Positions 29,846-39,118 of a stretch of DNA of 64,000 bases are shown one piece after another. Under the pieces are notes generated by a model. That model was given only the letters and a program-made list of their open reading frames with translations, was not told the DNA's origin and searched no databases. Within the stretch, counting starts at the first letter, position 1. The number at the start of each line of letters is the position of its first letter. Both the position numbers and the translations under genes were made by a program. Origin of the DNA: Streptomyces sp. NBC_00704 (GTDB taxonomy: Bacteria; Actinomycetota; Actinomycetes; Streptomycetales; Streptomycetaceae); assembly GCF_036226605.1 (NCBI RefSeq), contig NZ_CP109000.1:6010501-6074500 (forward strand). Reading direction: 5' to 3'.

Positions 29846-32593
29846 ATGGCCTCACGTCCCTCCGCAGCCAAGAAGCAGCCCGCCAGGAAGGCGGCCGCTC
29901 CGGCGAAGGCTCCGGCGAAGAAGGCCGCCGCGAAGAAGGTCCCGGCGAAGAAGGCGCCCGCCAGGAAAGCCGCGGCCAGAAAACCCGCGCCCCCACCCGC
30001 GCCCAGCCCCACCGGGGGCGTGTACCGGCTCGTGCGCGCCGTGTGGCTGGGACTGGCGCACGCCGTCGGCGCCGTGTTCCGCGGCATAGGGAACGGCGCC
30101 AAGAACCTCGACCCGGCCCACCGCAAGGACGGCGTCGCGCTGCTGCTGTTCGGCGTCGCGCTGATCGTCGCCGCGGGCACCTGGGCCGATCTGCGCGGCC
30201 CCGTGGGCGACCTCGTCGAGATCCTGGTGACCGGCGCGTTCGGACGGCTCGACCTGCTCGTGCCGATCCTGTTCGCCGTCGTCGCCGTGCGCTTCGTCCG
30301 CCATCCCGAGAAGCCCGAGGCCAACGGCCGGATCGTGATCGGTCTGTCGGCCCTCGTCATCGGCGTGCTCGGACAGGTCCACATCGCCTGCGGCGCGCCC
30401 GCCCGCAGCGCCGGCATGCAGGCCATAAGGGACGCCGGCGGCCTCATCGGCTGGAGCGTGGCGACCCCCCTCACCTACACGATGGGCGAGGTCCTCGCCG
30501 TACCGATGCTGGTGCTGCTCACCGTCTTCGGACTGCTGGTCGTCACGGCCACCCCGGTCAACGCCGTCCCGCAGCGGCTACGCCGGCTCGGTGTGACCCT
30601 CGGCCTGCTGCGCGACCCGGAGGAGGACGCGTACGACGAGTTCGGCGACGACGACGCCCGCTACGACGAGCAGTGGCGTGAGGCGCTCCCCGCGCGCCCC
30701 CGACGGCGCACGAGCGCCCCCGAGGCGTACGACCCCGACAGCGCCGAGCAGGAGGCGCTGACCCGGCGACGCGGCCGCCCCAGGCGCTCCGCCGTGCCCC
30801 AGCCGGCCATGGACCGCCGCATGGACGCCGTGGACATCGCCGCGGCCGCGGCGGCCGACCTCGACGGCGCCGTCCTGCACGGCATGCCGCCCTCGCGGAT
30901 CGTCGCCGACCTCACGCAGGGCGTGACCACGGCCGACGGGGAACCGACCACGCCGACTCCCGTGCCGACCCCCGTGCCCACGCCCGTCCCCGCGCCGGCC
31001 GGCCGGCCCCGGCAGCAGAAAACGAACACCGGGGGAGCGGTACCGGATCTGACGAAGGCGGCCCCCGAGGCGCCGCGCGAGATGCCCGCGCGCGCCGAGC
31101 AGCTCCAGCTGTCCGGCGACATCACCTACGCCCTGCCCTCGCTCGACCTCCTGGAGCGCGGCGGCCCCGGCAAGGCGCGCAGCGCCGCCAACGACGCCGT
31201 CGTCGCCTCGCTGACGAACGTCTTCACCGAGTTCAAGGTGGACGCCGCCGTCACCGGTTTCACCCGCGGGCCGACGGTCACGCGCTACGAGGTCGAGCTC
31301 GGTCCGGCCGTGAAGGTCGAGCGGATCACCGCGCTGGCGAAGAACATCGCCTACGCCGTGGCCAGCCCGGACGTACGGATCATCAGCCCGATCCCGGGCA
31401 AGTCCGCGGTCGGCATCGAGATCCCGAACACCGACCGCGAGATGGTCAACCTCGGCGACGTGCTGCGGCTCGCCGAGTCCGCCGAGGACGACGACCCGAT
31501 GCTGGTCGCCTTCGGCAAGGACGTCGAGGGCGGCTACGTCATGCACTCGCTGGCGAAGATGCCGCACATCCTGGTCGCGGGCGCCACCGGTTCCGGCAAG
31601 TCGTCCTGCATCAACTGCCTGATCACCTCGGTCATGATCCGGGCCACCCCCGAGGACGTCCGGATGATCCTCGTCGACCCCAAGCGCGTGGAGCTGACCG
31701 CCTACGAGGGCATCCCCCACCTCATCACGCCCATCATCACCAACCCCAAACGGGCCGCCGAGGCACTGCAGTGGGTCGTCCGCGAGATGGACCTGCGCTA
31801 CGACGACCTCGCCGCCTACGGCTACCGGCACATCGACGACTTCAACCGCGCGGTGCGCGAAGGGACCGTCAAGCCGCCCGAGGGCAGCGAACGCGAGCTC
31901 CAGCCGTACCCGTACCTGCTGGTGATCGTCGACGAGCTCGCCGACCTGATGATGGTCGCGCCGAGGGACGTCGAGGACTCCATCGTGCGGATCACCCAGC
32001 TCGCGCGCGCGGCAGGCATCCACCTGGTGCTCGCCACCCAGCGCCCCTCGGTCGACGTCGTCACCGGCCTGATCAAGGCGAACGTGCCCTCACGGCTCGC
32101 CTTCGCCACCTCCTCGCTCGCCGACTCGCGCGTCATCCTCGACCAGCCGGGCGCCGAGAAGCTGATCGGCAAGGGCGACGGGCTGTTCCTGCCGATGGGC
32201 GCCAACAAGCCCACCCGTATGCAGGGCGCCTTCGTGACCGAGGCCGAGGTCGCGGCGGTCGTCCAGCACTGCAAGGACCAGATGGCGCCCGTCTTCCGGG
32301 ACGACGTCACCGTCGGCGCCAAGCAGAAGAAGGAGATCGACGAGGACATCGGCGACGACCTGGACCTGCTGTGCCAGGCGGCCGAGCTGGTCGTCTCCAC
32401 CCAGTTCGGCTCCACGTCCATGCTCCAGCGCAAGCTGCGCGTGGGCTTCGCCAAGGCCGGCCGGCTCATGGACCTCATGGAGTCCCGCAACATCGTCGGC
32501 CCGAGCGAGGGCTCCAAGGCGCGTGACGTTCTCGTGAAGCCGGACGAGTTGGACGGCGTCCTCGCCGTGATCCGGGGGCAGTCTGAGGGGTAG
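29846..32593 (+). CDS. ftsK: DNA translocase FtsK
   Basis: FtsK/SpoIIIE-type DNA pump that clears chromosomes from closing septa, in Streptomyces mainly at sporulation. The 915-residue protein starts with a histone-H1-like Lys/Ala/Pro segment (about 5-55), then about four membrane helices (about 90-235), a Pro/Arg-rich linker with PTPVPTPVPTPVP, and the motor domain: Walker A GATGSGKSS (Lys585), Walker B VIVDELADLMM, and the C-terminal winged-helix gamma domain (LRVGFAKAGRLMDLMESRNIVG) that recognises polar DNA sequences. All key motifs are intact. The ATG follows a -10 element by 6 nt, so the mRNA is probably leaderless. Confidence 0.96.
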   Translation: MASRPSAAKKQPARKAAAPAKAPAKKAAAKKVPAKKAPARKAAARKPAPPPAPSPTGGVYRLVRAVWLGLAHAVGAVFRGIGNGAKNLDPAHRKDGVALLLFGVALIVAAGTWADLRGPVGDLVEILVTGAFGRLDLLVPILFAVVAVRFVRHPEKPEANGRIVIGLSALVIGVLGQVHIACGAPARSAGMQAIRDAGGLIGWSVATPLTYTMGEVLAVPMLVLLTVFGLLVVTATPVNAVPQRLRRLGVTLGLLRDPEEDAYDEFGDDDARYDEQWREALPARPRRRTSAPEAYDPDSAEQEALTRRRGRPRRSAVPQPAMDRRMDAVDIAAAAAADLDGAVLHGMPPSRIVADLTQGVTTADGEPTTPTPVPTPVPTPVPAPAGRPRQQKTNTGGAVPDLTKAAPEAPREMPARAEQLQLSGDITYALPSLDLLERGGPGKARSAANDAVVASLTNVFTEFKVDAAVTGFTRGPTVTRYEVELGPAVKVERITALAKNIAYAVASPDVRIISPIPGKSAVGIEIPNTDREMVNLGDVLRLAESAEDDDPMLVAFGKDVEGGYVMHSLAKMPHILVAGATGSGKSSCINCLITSVMIRATPEDVRMILVDPKRVELTAYEGIPHLITPIITNPKRAAEALQWVVREMDLRYDDLAAYGYRHIDDFNRAVREGTVKPPEGSERELQPYPYLLVIVDELADLMMVAPRDVEDSIVRITQLARAAGIHLVLATQRPSVDVVTGLIKANVPSRLAFATSSLADSRVILDQPGAEKLIGKGDGLFLPMGANKPTRMQGAFVTEAEVAAVVQHCKDQMAPVFRDDVTVGAKQKKEIDEDIGDDLDLLCQAAELVVSTQFGSTSMLQRKLRVGFAKAGRLMDLMESRNIVGPSEGSKARDVLVKPDELDGVLAVIRGQSEG

Positions 32594-32823
32594 ACGTCCG
32601 TCGAGGGAAAGGGGCGCCCGGCCGTGACTCACCCGTTAGAGAGCAGTGGGCAACCGTTTCCCTTTGGCATACGTCCAGTTGAGCGAGAGGACAGGTGCGG
32701 CTCCCCGCCGGGGCCGTAACCGGCCCGTCATCGGTATGACCGGCCATACCGATGGCGTACAAAGTCGTACCGCCCGGTTGCCCCTCCGTTCGGCACCCCC
32801 CCTAGACTGAACCTCCAGCACAG

Positions 32824-33690
32824 GTGGCTACACGCTCGAAAGGCGCCCCCGTGTCCATCGGCAACTCCCCCGAAGACGAGCGTCCGTTCGAAGACCCGTC
32901 CGAAGAAGCCCCCGTCTCGATCGGTCGCGCCCTGCGACAGGCGCGCATCGAGGCCGGGCTGACGGTCGACGACGTCAGCACCGCCACCCGCGTCCGCATC
33001 GCCATCATCCACGCCATCGAGGCGGACGACTTCGCCCCCTGCGGCGGGGACGTCTACGCGCGCGGGCACATCCGGACGCTGGCCAGGGCCGTCCGCCTCG
33101 ACCCTGCCCCGCTCATCGAGCGCTACGACGCCACCCACGGCGGCCGCCCCGCCCCGACCCCGGCCGCGCCCCTCTTCGAGGCGGAACGCATCCGCCCCGA
33201 GCGCCGCGGGCCGAACTGGACCGCGGCCATGGTCGCCGCGATCGTCGCCGTCGTCGGCTTCGTCGGCTTCACCGCCTTCAAGGGCGGCGACGACGGCGGA
33301 GCGAAGGAACAGGCCGCCGAGGGCGCCACCCCCACCGCGGGGAAGACCGCCTCGCCCACGCCGAAGACCGACAAGCCCGTCGACCGCAAGCCCGCGCCGT
33401 CCGACAGCGCCATCGCCGCCGCCCCGCAGGACAAGGTGACCGTCCAGGTCAGCGCCGCGGACGGCCGCAGCTGGGTCGCGGCCAAGGACCACAACGGCAG
33501 GCTGCTCTTCGACGGCCTGCTCAAGAAGGGCGACTCCAAGACCTTCCAGGACAGCGAGAAGATCAACCTCGTGCTCGGCGACGCCGGCGCGATCGATCTC
33601 TTCGTCAACGGCAAGAAGCTCAACGACGACTTCCGCCCCGGAGCGGTGGAGCGGCTGACGTACACCAAGGGCGACCCGCAGGCGGGATGA
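32824..33690 (+). CDS. RodZ-like protein: cytoplasmic HTH, one membrane span, outer DUF4115-type domain
   Basis: A 288-residue protein. An N-terminal XRE-type HTH of the HTH_25 kind (about 33-100: IGRALRQARIEAGLTVDDVS, then GGDVYARGHIRTLARAVRLD), one membrane span (about 133-153), a Lys/Pro/Thr linker and an outer beta domain (VTVQVSAADGRSWVAAKD, INLVLGDAGAIDLFVNGK). This architecture is that of RodZ, a MreB-associated shape protein in rods, but the actinobacterial role is less clear. A TAGACT box lies at 32803-32808. The GTG at 32824 is used; an in-frame GTG at 32851 is an alternative. It lies between ftsK and rimO as in other Streptomyces. Confidence 0.85.
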   Translation: MATRSKGAPVSIGNSPEDERPFEDPSEEAPVSIGRALRQARIEAGLTVDDVSTATRVRIAIIHAIEADDFAPCGGDVYARGHIRTLARAVRLDPAPLIERYDATHGGRPAPTPAAPLFEAERIRPERRGPNWTAAMVAAIVAVVGFVGFTAFKGGDDGGAKEQAAEGATPTAGKTASPTPKTDKPVDRKPAPSDSAIAAAPQDKVTVQVSAADGRSWVAAKDHNGRLLFDGLLKKGDSKTFQDSEKINLVLGDAGAIDLFVNGKKLNDDFRPGAVERLTYTKGDPQAG

Positions 33691-33765
33691 GCCCGCAGTA
33701 CCCGCACGCGACGGGGCCGACGAAGATCGTCAACCCCGTCGACGTGGGCTGTCCGTGAGACGAAG

Positions 33766-33778
33766 TAGTCTTGAGCCC
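33766..33778 (+). promoter_or_regulatory. -10 element of a probably leaderless rimO mRNA
   Basis: TAGTCT (33766-33771) followed by 7 nt and the ATG at 33779. No Shine-Dalgarno sequence and no convincing -35 are seen. Confidence 0.45.
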
Positions 33779-35248
33779 ATGCCTGAACGCCGTACCGTCG
33801 CACTCGTCACCCTTGGCTGCGCCCGTAACGAGGTGGACTCGGAGGAGCTCGCAGGCCGTTTGGAGGCGGACGGCTGGCAGCTCGTGGAGGACGCCGAGAA
33901 AGCCGACGTCGCCGTCGTCAACACCTGTGGCTTCGTCGACGCCGCCAAGAAGGACTCCGTCGACGCCCTGCTGGAGGCCAACGACCTCAAGAGCCACGGC
34001 AGAACCCAGGCCGTCGTCGCCGTGGGCTGCATGGCCGAGCGGTACGGCAAGGAACTCGCCGAGGCCCTGCCCGAGGCGGACGGCGTGCTCGGCTTCGACG
34101 ACTACGCCGACATCTCCGACCGCCTCCAGACCATCCTCAACGGCGGCATCCACGCCTCGCACACCCCGCGCGACCGGCGCAAGCTGCTGCCGGTCAGCCC
34201 CGCCGAGCGCCAGTCGGCGGGCGACGTGGCCCTGCCCGGGCACGGTGCGCCCACCGACCTGCCCGAGGGCGTCGCCCCGCAGTCCGGCCCCCGCGCGCCC
34301 CTGCGCCGCCGCCTGGACGGCGCACCGGTCGCCTCCGTCAAGCTCGCCTCCGGGTGCGACCGGCGCTGCTCCTTCTGCGCCATCCCGTCCTTCCGCGGCT
34401 CCTTCATCTCCCGCCGGCCCAGCGACGTGCTGAACGAGACGCGCTGGCTCGCCGAGCAGGGCGTGAAGGAGATCATGCTGGTCTCCGAGAACAACACCTC
34501 CTACGGCAAGGACCTGGGCGACATCCGCCTGCTGGAGTCGCTGCTGCCCGAGCTCGCCGAGGTCGACGGCCTGGAGCGGGTGCGCGTCAGCTACCTCCAG
34601 CCGGCCGAGATGCGGCCCGGCCTCATCGACGTGCTCACCTCGACGCCGAAGATCGCGCCCTACTTCGACCTGTCCTTCCAGCACTCCGCGCCCGGCGTGC
34701 TGCGCGCCATGCGCCGCTTCGGCGACACCGACCGCTTCCTCGAACTGCTCGACACCATCCGGAGCAAGGCACCCCAGGCAGGCGTGCGCTCCAACTTCAT
34801 CGTGGGCTTCCCCGGCGAGTCCGAGGCCGACCTGGCCGAGCTGGAGCGCTTCCTCGACGGCGCGAGGCTGGACGCGATCGGCGTCTTCGGCTACTCCGAC
34901 GAGGACGGCACCGAGGCCGCCACCTACGACGGCAAGCTCGACCCCGACGTGGTGGCCGAGCGCCTCGCCCGCGTCTCCCGGCTCGCCGAGGAACTCGTCT
35001 CGCAGCGGGCCGAGGAGCGCGTCGGCGAGACCGTCCACGTCCTCGTGGAGTCGGTGGACGACGAGGGCGTGCACGGCCGCGGCGCCCACCAGGCGCCGGA
35101 GACCGACGGCCAGGTGCTGCTCACGCCGGGCGAGGGCCTGGACGTCGGCCGTATGGTCGAGGCGAAGGTGGTCGGCACGGAAGGCGTCGACCTGGTCGCC
35201 GAGCCTCTGCCGGGCTCGTTCGGGTGTAGTGAGGAGGCGGGCAGATGA
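33779..35248 (+). CDS. rimO: Ribosomal protein S12 methylthiotransferase RimO
   Basis: A radical-SAM methylthiotransferase that modifies an aspartate of ribosomal protein S12. The 489-residue product has the N-terminal MTTase domain with three cluster cysteines (Cys14, Cys50, Cys84), the radical SAM CxxxCxxC motif at Cys193, Cys197 and Cys200 (SGCDRRCSFC), and a C-terminal TRAM domain. An insertion of about 45 residues (130-175, Pro/Gly/Ala-rich) separates the first two domains and makes it somewhat longer than E. coli RimO. The ATG at 33779 fits the leaderless pattern. The stop overlaps the pgsA start (ATGA), so translation is coupled. Confidence 0.92.
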   Translation: MPERRTVALVTLGCARNEVDSEELAGRLEADGWQLVEDAEKADVAVVNTCGFVDAAKKDSVDALLEANDLKSHGRTQAVVAVGCMAERYGKELAEALPEADGVLGFDDYADISDRLQTILNGGIHASHTPRDRRKLLPVSPAERQSAGDVALPGHGAPTDLPEGVAPQSGPRAPLRRRLDGAPVASVKLASGCDRRCSFCAIPSFRGSFISRRPSDVLNETRWLAEQGVKEIMLVSENNTSYGKDLGDIRLLESLLPELAEVDGLERVRVSYLQPAEMRPGLIDVLTSTPKIAPYFDLSFQHSAPGVLRAMRRFGDTDRFLELLDTIRSKAPQAGVRSNFIVGFPGESEADLAELERFLDGARLDAIGVFGYSDEDGTEAATYDGKLDPDVVAERLARVSRLAEELVSQRAEERVGETVHVLVESVDDEGVHGRGAHQAPETDGQVLLTPGEGLDVGRMVEAKVVGTEGVDLVAEPLPGSFGCSEEAGR

Positions 35249-36078
35249 CGGGTGTTCCGGCGTCGGCCGCCGACGGCTCCTCCCGTGCCCCGGCCACGCA
35301 GCCCGAGGCCGTCCAGCCCGCGCAGGCCCCCCGGTCCGCGCAGGCCGAGGCGATCGCGGCCGAGCCCGTGGGCGCGACCGCGGTCACGGACGTCGAGGGC
35401 ACCGCCGTCGGGGACGTGCCGGGGACCGCCGGGGAGCAGGAGTCCGCACGGCCGCCGCGGGGCGCGAAGATCGCGGCCGCCGCCGTCAACCAGGCGAGCG
35501 TGTGGAACATCGCCAACTTCCTGACGATGCTGCGGCTGATCCTCGTGCCGGGCTTCGTCGCGCTGATGCTGGCCGACGGCGGCTACGACCCCGCGTGGCG
35601 CTCGTTCGCGTGGGCCGCCTTCGCCATCGCCATGATCACCGACCTGTTCGACGGGCACCTGGCGCGGACGTACAACCTCGTCACCGACTTCGGGAAGATC
35701 GCCGACCCCATCGCCGACAAGGCGATCATGGGCGCGGCGCTGATCTGCCTCTCCTCGCTCGGCGACCTGCCGTGGTGGGTGACGATCGTCATCCTCGGCC
35801 GGGAACTCGGCATCACCCTGCTGCGTTTTCTCGTCATCCGGTACGGCGTCATCCCGGCCAGCCGGGGCGGCAAGCTGAAGACGCTCACCCAGGGCATCGC
35901 CGTCGGCATGTACGTCCTCGCGCTCACGGGATGGCTGGCCACCCTCAGGTTCTGGGTGATGGGCGCGGCCGTCGTGCTGACCGTGGCGACCGGGCTCGAC
36001 TATGTGAGACAGGCCATCGTGCTGCGCCGGCAGGGAATCGCGGAACGCAAGGCCGCCTCGGAGGAGACCCGAGCGTGA
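35245..36078 (+). CDS. pgsA: CDP-diacylglycerol--glycerol-3-phosphate 3-phosphatidyltransferase
   Basis: A membrane enzyme that makes phosphatidylglycerol phosphate. The 277-residue protein has the CDP-alcohol phosphotransferase motif D-x2-DG-x2-AR-x8-G-x3-D-x3-D at residues 133-158 (DLFDGHLAR ... DFGKIADPIAD), with all aspartates present, inside a set of about five to six membrane helices. The first 80 residues are an Ala/Pro-rich extension of low complexity not found in short homologues. Both start and stop overlap neighbours by 4 bp (ATGA with rimO, GTGA with cinA). Related paralogues make other phospholipids, so exact substrate specificity is inferred. Confidence 0.9.
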   Translation: MTGVPASAADGSSRAPATQPEAVQPAQAPRSAQAEAIAAEPVGATAVTDVEGTAVGDVPGTAGEQESARPPRGAKIAAAAVNQASVWNIANFLTMLRLILVPGFVALMLADGGYDPAWRSFAWAAFAIAMITDLFDGHLARTYNLVTDFGKIADPIADKAIMGAALICLSSLGDLPWWVTIVILGRELGITLLRFLVIRYGVIPASRGGKLKTLTQGIAVGMYVLALTGWLATLRFWVMGAAVVLTVATGLDYVRQAIVLRRQGIAERKAASEETRA

Positions 36079-36620
36079 ACTCCCCGGCCGCCGATGTGGT
36101 GCGACTACTGACAGTGAGAGGTGAGACGCTCGCTGTGGCCGAGTCGCTCACCGGTGGCCTGGTCGCGGCGGAGATCACGTCGGTCCCCGGCGCGTCCAAG
36201 GTCTTCCGGGGCTCGGTCACGGCGTACGCCACCGAGCTCAAGCACCGGCTGCTCGGTGTCGACCCCGGCCTGCTGGCGGCCCGCGGCGCCGTGGACGCGC
36301 AGGTCGCGGCCCAGATGGCGGCCGGAGCCCGCACGGCGCTCGACGCCGACTGGGCCGTCGCGACCACCGGCGTGGCCGGCCCGGACCCTCAGGACGGACA
36401 GCCCGTGGGGACGGTCTTCGTGGCGGTCGACGGACCGTGCGGGACGGATCGCGGTTCCGCCGGCGGCGGAAAAGTGGAAGCCCTGCGGTTGAACGGCGAC
36501 CGGGCGGAAATTCGTAGAGAGAGTGTACGGAGCGTACTCGCACTGCTTCTGAGAGAGCTTGCGGGCGAACACGCCGGGAATGAGCGGGCACAGGATACGG
36601 AACAGAACGGGGGGTTTTGA
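36075..36620 (+). CDS. cinA: CinA C-terminal domain protein (nicotinamide-nucleotide amidohydrolase family)
   Basis: A 181-residue stand-alone CinA_C/PncC-type protein. The signature LAVAESLTGGLVAAEITSVPGASKVFRG and the later AVATTGVAGPDPQDGQPVGTV are intact; family members deamidate nicotinamide mononucleotide to recycle NAD. The C-terminal 25 residues are charged and variable. It starts at GTG 36075 overlapping the pgsA stop. The order pgsA-cinA-clgR is conserved in many actinobacteria, including mycobacteria and corynebacteria. Confidence 0.9.
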   Translation: MNSPAADVVRLLTVRGETLAVAESLTGGLVAAEITSVPGASKVFRGSVTAYATELKHRLLGVDPGLLAARGAVDAQVAAQMAAGARTALDADWAVATTGVAGPDPQDGQPVGTVFVAVDGPCGTDRGSAGGGKVEALRLNGDRAEIRRESVRSVLALLLRELAGEHAGNERAQDTEQNGGF

Positions 36621-36729
36621 TGTTTGCAGCCCTGAGTGAACACGACATCGCTCCCCGCACGGCCGCAGCGCAAGGCGGTACGGTGGGGCGTGAAGGATGC
36701 GGCTACGCGGTCCGAGGAGGGAGCCACCG

Positions 36730-37110
36730 ATGATTCTGCTCCGTCGCCTGCTGGGTGACGTGCTGCGTCGGCAGCGCCAGCGCCAGGGCCGTACTCTGCG
36801 CGAAGTCTCCTCGTCCGCCCGAGTCTCACTCGGCTATCTCTCCGAGGTGGAGCGGGGGCAGAAGGAGGCTTCCTCCGAACTGCTCTCCGCCATCTGCGAC
36901 GCGTTGGACGTACGGATGTCCGAGCTCATGCGGGAAGTGAGCGACGAGCTCGCCCTCGCCGAGCTGGCACAGTCGGCAGCGGCCACTCCCAGCCAGCCTG
37001 TCCCCACGTCGGTCCGTCCGATGCTGGGTTCCGTGTCGGTGACCGGTGTGCCACCGGAGCGGGTGACCATCAAGGCGCCCGCCGAGGCGGTGGACGTGGT
37101 CGCCGCGTGA
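36730..37110 (+). CDS. clgR: Clp gene regulator ClgR (XRE-family HTH)
   Basis: A 126-residue DNA-binding activator of clp and lon protease genes. The HTH spans about residues 8-65 (LGDVLRRQRQRQGRTLREVS, then SLGYLSEVERGQKEASSELL). The C-terminus ends VDVVAA; in Streptomyces the two terminal alanines make ClgR a substrate of the ClpP1P2 protease, closing a feedback loop. Position after pgsA-cinA and overall length fit ClgR. The ATG has GGAGGGAG upstream. No obvious copy of the ClgR operator was identified upstream. A short hairpin follows. Confidence 0.9.
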   Translation: MILLRRLLGDVLRRQRQRQGRTLREVSSSARVSLGYLSEVERGQKEASSELLSAICDALDVRMSELMREVSDELALAELAQSAAATPSQPVPTSVRPMLGSVSVTGVPPERVTIKAPAEAVDVVAA

Positions 37111-37468
37111 GATCAGTGCGCCCGGGCCGCTGAGGCCCGGACAGGTACGACGTTCGCACGGTACGTGCACAGGCAGTGTGGGGCCCCGGCCGGGGCTTCT
37201 CCGGAGGGAACCGGAGAAGGTGCGGTCGGGGTTTTTCGCGTCCCGGGACGGAGTCGCGGACACGGCTCGCCCGCGCCCTGCGGGGCGCGCTCCGGGGGCA
37301 CGCTCCGGGGGCGCGCTCCGGGCAGGACAGCGAGCCTGCGGGGGCGGTCCCGGTGTGTTCGGGGTGCGGGCGGAAGCGGCCCGACCGGCCGGGGGTCCGT
37401 TTGCCGGTGCCGGAGGCCGAGGTCATCGTGGAGGGGCACCGCGGGAGCCGAAGACACCGGAGGTACCG
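37111..37468 (+). other. clgR-dps intergenic region
   Basis: 358 bp without a gene. It begins with the clgR hairpin (37122-37140, CCGGGCC / GGCCCGG). It also contains CTCCGGAGGGAACCGGAG (37198-37215) and repeats of a GCGCGCTCCGGGGGC-type unit around 37277-37322. The dps promoter must be here, but I see no confident -10/-35 pair. Confidence 0.4.
37122..37140 (+). terminator. clgR terminator
   Basis: A 7-bp G+C stem (CCGGGCC / GGCCCGG) with a 5-nt loop, 12 bp after the clgR stop. Weak but well placed. Confidence 0.5.
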
Positions 37469-37939
37469 ATGAACGTCGTGAAGAGTCCCTTGTCCGACAC
37501 CGACCTGCGGACCGTGTCCGAGGCGCTGCAGGGGGCGCTCGTCGACCTCGTCGACCTGTCGCTCGTCGCCAAGCAGGTCCACTGGAACGTCGTCGGGCCC
37601 CGCTTCCGCTCCGTCCACCTCCAGCTCGACGAGGTCGTCGACGTCGCCCGCACCCACTCCGACACGGTGGCGGAACGCGCCTCCGCGCTCGGCGTCTCAC
37701 CGGACGGACGCGCGTCGACGGTGGCCGCGGGCAGCGGGATCACCGCCGTGTCGGCCGGCTGGGTCAAGGACTCCGACGCCGTCGGGACACTCGTCGCCGC
37801 GCTCGGGGCCGTCATCACCCGAATGCGGGAACGGGTGGCCGCGACGGGCGACGCCGACCCCGTGAGCCAGGACATCTTCATCGGCATCACCGGCGATCTG
37901 GAGAAGCACCACTGGATGTTCCAGGCGGAGAGCGCGTGA
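37469..37939 (+). CDS. dps: Dps-family ferritin-like protein
   Basis: Dps proteins form dodecamers that oxidise and store iron and protect or compact DNA under stress. The 156-residue protein has the ferroxidase ligands at the correct spacing: His38 and His50 (12 apart), Asp65 and Glu69. It ends EKHHWMFQAESA and lacks the long basic tails that some Dps proteins use for DNA binding. The ATG at 37469 follows GGAGG. Streptomyces have up to three Dps paralogues; from location this is most like the S. coelicolor gene called dpsB, which is a recollection, not tested here. Confidence 0.92.
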   Translation: MNVVKSPLSDTDLRTVSEALQGALVDLVDLSLVAKQVHWNVVGPRFRSVHLQLDEVVDVARTHSDTVAERASALGVSPDGRASTVAAGSGITAVSAGWVKDSDAVGTLVAALGAVITRMRERVAATGDADPVSQDIFIGITGDLEKHHWMFQAESA

Positions 37940-37973
37940 CCCCGGGAGGGCTCAGCTGGAGGTGGTGACGGCC

Positions 37974-38237
37974 ATGGCGGCGCGCATAGCGGGGCGCGGG
38001 ACCGTCTCCGGACTGGGCACGGTCCTGAGCCTGGCTCTGGGCGCACTGTGGTGGTGGGCCGTGGTGCGACTCGCCGTCACGCACGACGCCGGGCCGCTGG
38101 AGGGGGCGGTGGCCGCGGGAGGCTGGGGGCTGAGCCTGCTGCCGGTGCACTGCGTGGCCAAGGCGCGAGCGGCGGGCGTCGTCGCGCAGGGACGGTGGAG
38201 GACCGCGTGGCGGAGGGCTGAGCGACCGCGGGGGTGA
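37974..38237 (+). CDS. Small two-span membrane protein
   Basis: An 87-residue protein with two hydrophobic segments (about 12-34, containing ALGALWWWAVV, and 42-62) and a basic Arg-rich C-terminus. The ATG at 37974 is preferred because GGAGG lies 11 nt upstream; GTG codons at 37962 and 37965 overlap that sequence. It starts 34 bp after dps, so co-transcription is likely. The function is unknown. Confidence 0.65.
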   Translation: MAARIAGRGTVSGLGTVLSLALGALWWWAVVRLAVTHDAGPLEGAVAAGGWGLSLLPVHCVAKARAAGVVAQGRWRTAWRRAERPRG

Positions 38238-38353
38238 GGACGGCGGGAATGTGAGGGGCCGAGAGGGGAGAGGGGGATGGGGCATGCCGGGCGCCGGGTG
38301 GCGGCTGTCGGTGTCGGGGTGAGTGGTGCGGCTGGGGGTGATGGGCCGCACGG

Positions 38354-39118
38354 TCACCAGGGCATGGCCACGCCGCCGTTCGGGCGGAGAATCTGGCCCG
38401 TGGTGAACGCCGACGCGTCCGAGGCCAGGTGGAGGACCGCGTGGGCGATGTCCTGCGGTTCGCCGACCCGGCCGAGCGGTGACATGCGCGCCATGAGCGC
38501 CTCGGTGTGCGCCTGCGCGCCCGCGTCGTGGCGATCGGTCATCGGAGTGCGGATCCAGCCCGGCGCGACCGCGTTGACCCGGATGCCGTGCCGACCGACC
38601 TCCGTGGCCAGCGTCTTCGTCAACTGGACCACCGCCGCCTTGGCCACGCCATAGCAGAGGAGGCCGGGGCCGCCGGTGTCCACGGCGCCCGAGGCCATGG
38701 TGACGATGCTGCCGCCGGAGCCGCGCGCCAGCATCAGGCGGGCCGCCTCCTGGCAGGCGTAGAGCACGCCCTTGAAATTGACGGCCCAGACCCGGTCCAG
38801 ATCCTCGTCCAGGGTCTCCAGCACCGGGCTGCTGTGCATGATCCCCGCCACCGCCGCCATGACGTCCAGCCGTCCGCAGGACTCCACCGCCTGGCGGACC
38901 TCGCCCCGGTCGGTGACATCGAGGTGGTGGGTGCGGGCGGTACCGCCGTGCTCCTTGATCAGGGCCGCCGTCTCGTGCAGGCCCTGCGCGTCGCGGTCGG
39001 CTCCGTGCACGGTGGCGCCCGCCTGGGCGAGCAGCACGGCGCAGGCGCGGCCGATCCCGCTCGCGGCGCCGGTGACGAACGCGGTGCGTCCGGTGAGGTC
39101 GTACGCCTTCACGGCCAT
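38354..39118 (-). CDS. SDR-family oxidoreductase
   Basis: A classical short-chain dehydrogenase/reductase of 254 residues. The nucleotide motif TGAASGIG is at 16-23, Asn114 in the conserved NFKG, catalytic Ser143, and Tyr156/Lys160 in YGVAK. An acidic residue follows the second beta strand (GADRD, 39-43), which suggests NAD(H) preference. The C-terminal part has the usual PLGRVGEPQDIA and ASAFTTGQIL...GG elements. The substrate cannot be predicted. A good promoter ends 6 nt before the ATG, so the mRNA is probably leaderless. A longer frame starting at 39277 is rejected. Confidence 0.88.
   Translation of the reverse strand: MAVKAYDLTGRTAFVTGAASGIGRACAVLLAQAGATVHGADRDAQGLHETAALIKEHGGTARTHHLDVTDRGEVRQAVESCGRLDVMAAVAGIMHSSPVLETLDEDLDRVWAVNFKGVLYACQEAARLMLARGSGGSIVTMASGAVDTGGPGLLCYGVAKAAVVQLTKTLATEVGRHGIRVNAVAPGWIRTPMTDRHDAGAQAHTEALMARMSPLGRVGEPQDIAHAVLHLASDASAFTTGQILRPNGGVAMPW

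Noticed and set aside
35229..36074. Long frame leading into cinA
   Set aside because: It runs through pgsA in the wrong frame; the cinA homology begins only at the GTG at 36075.
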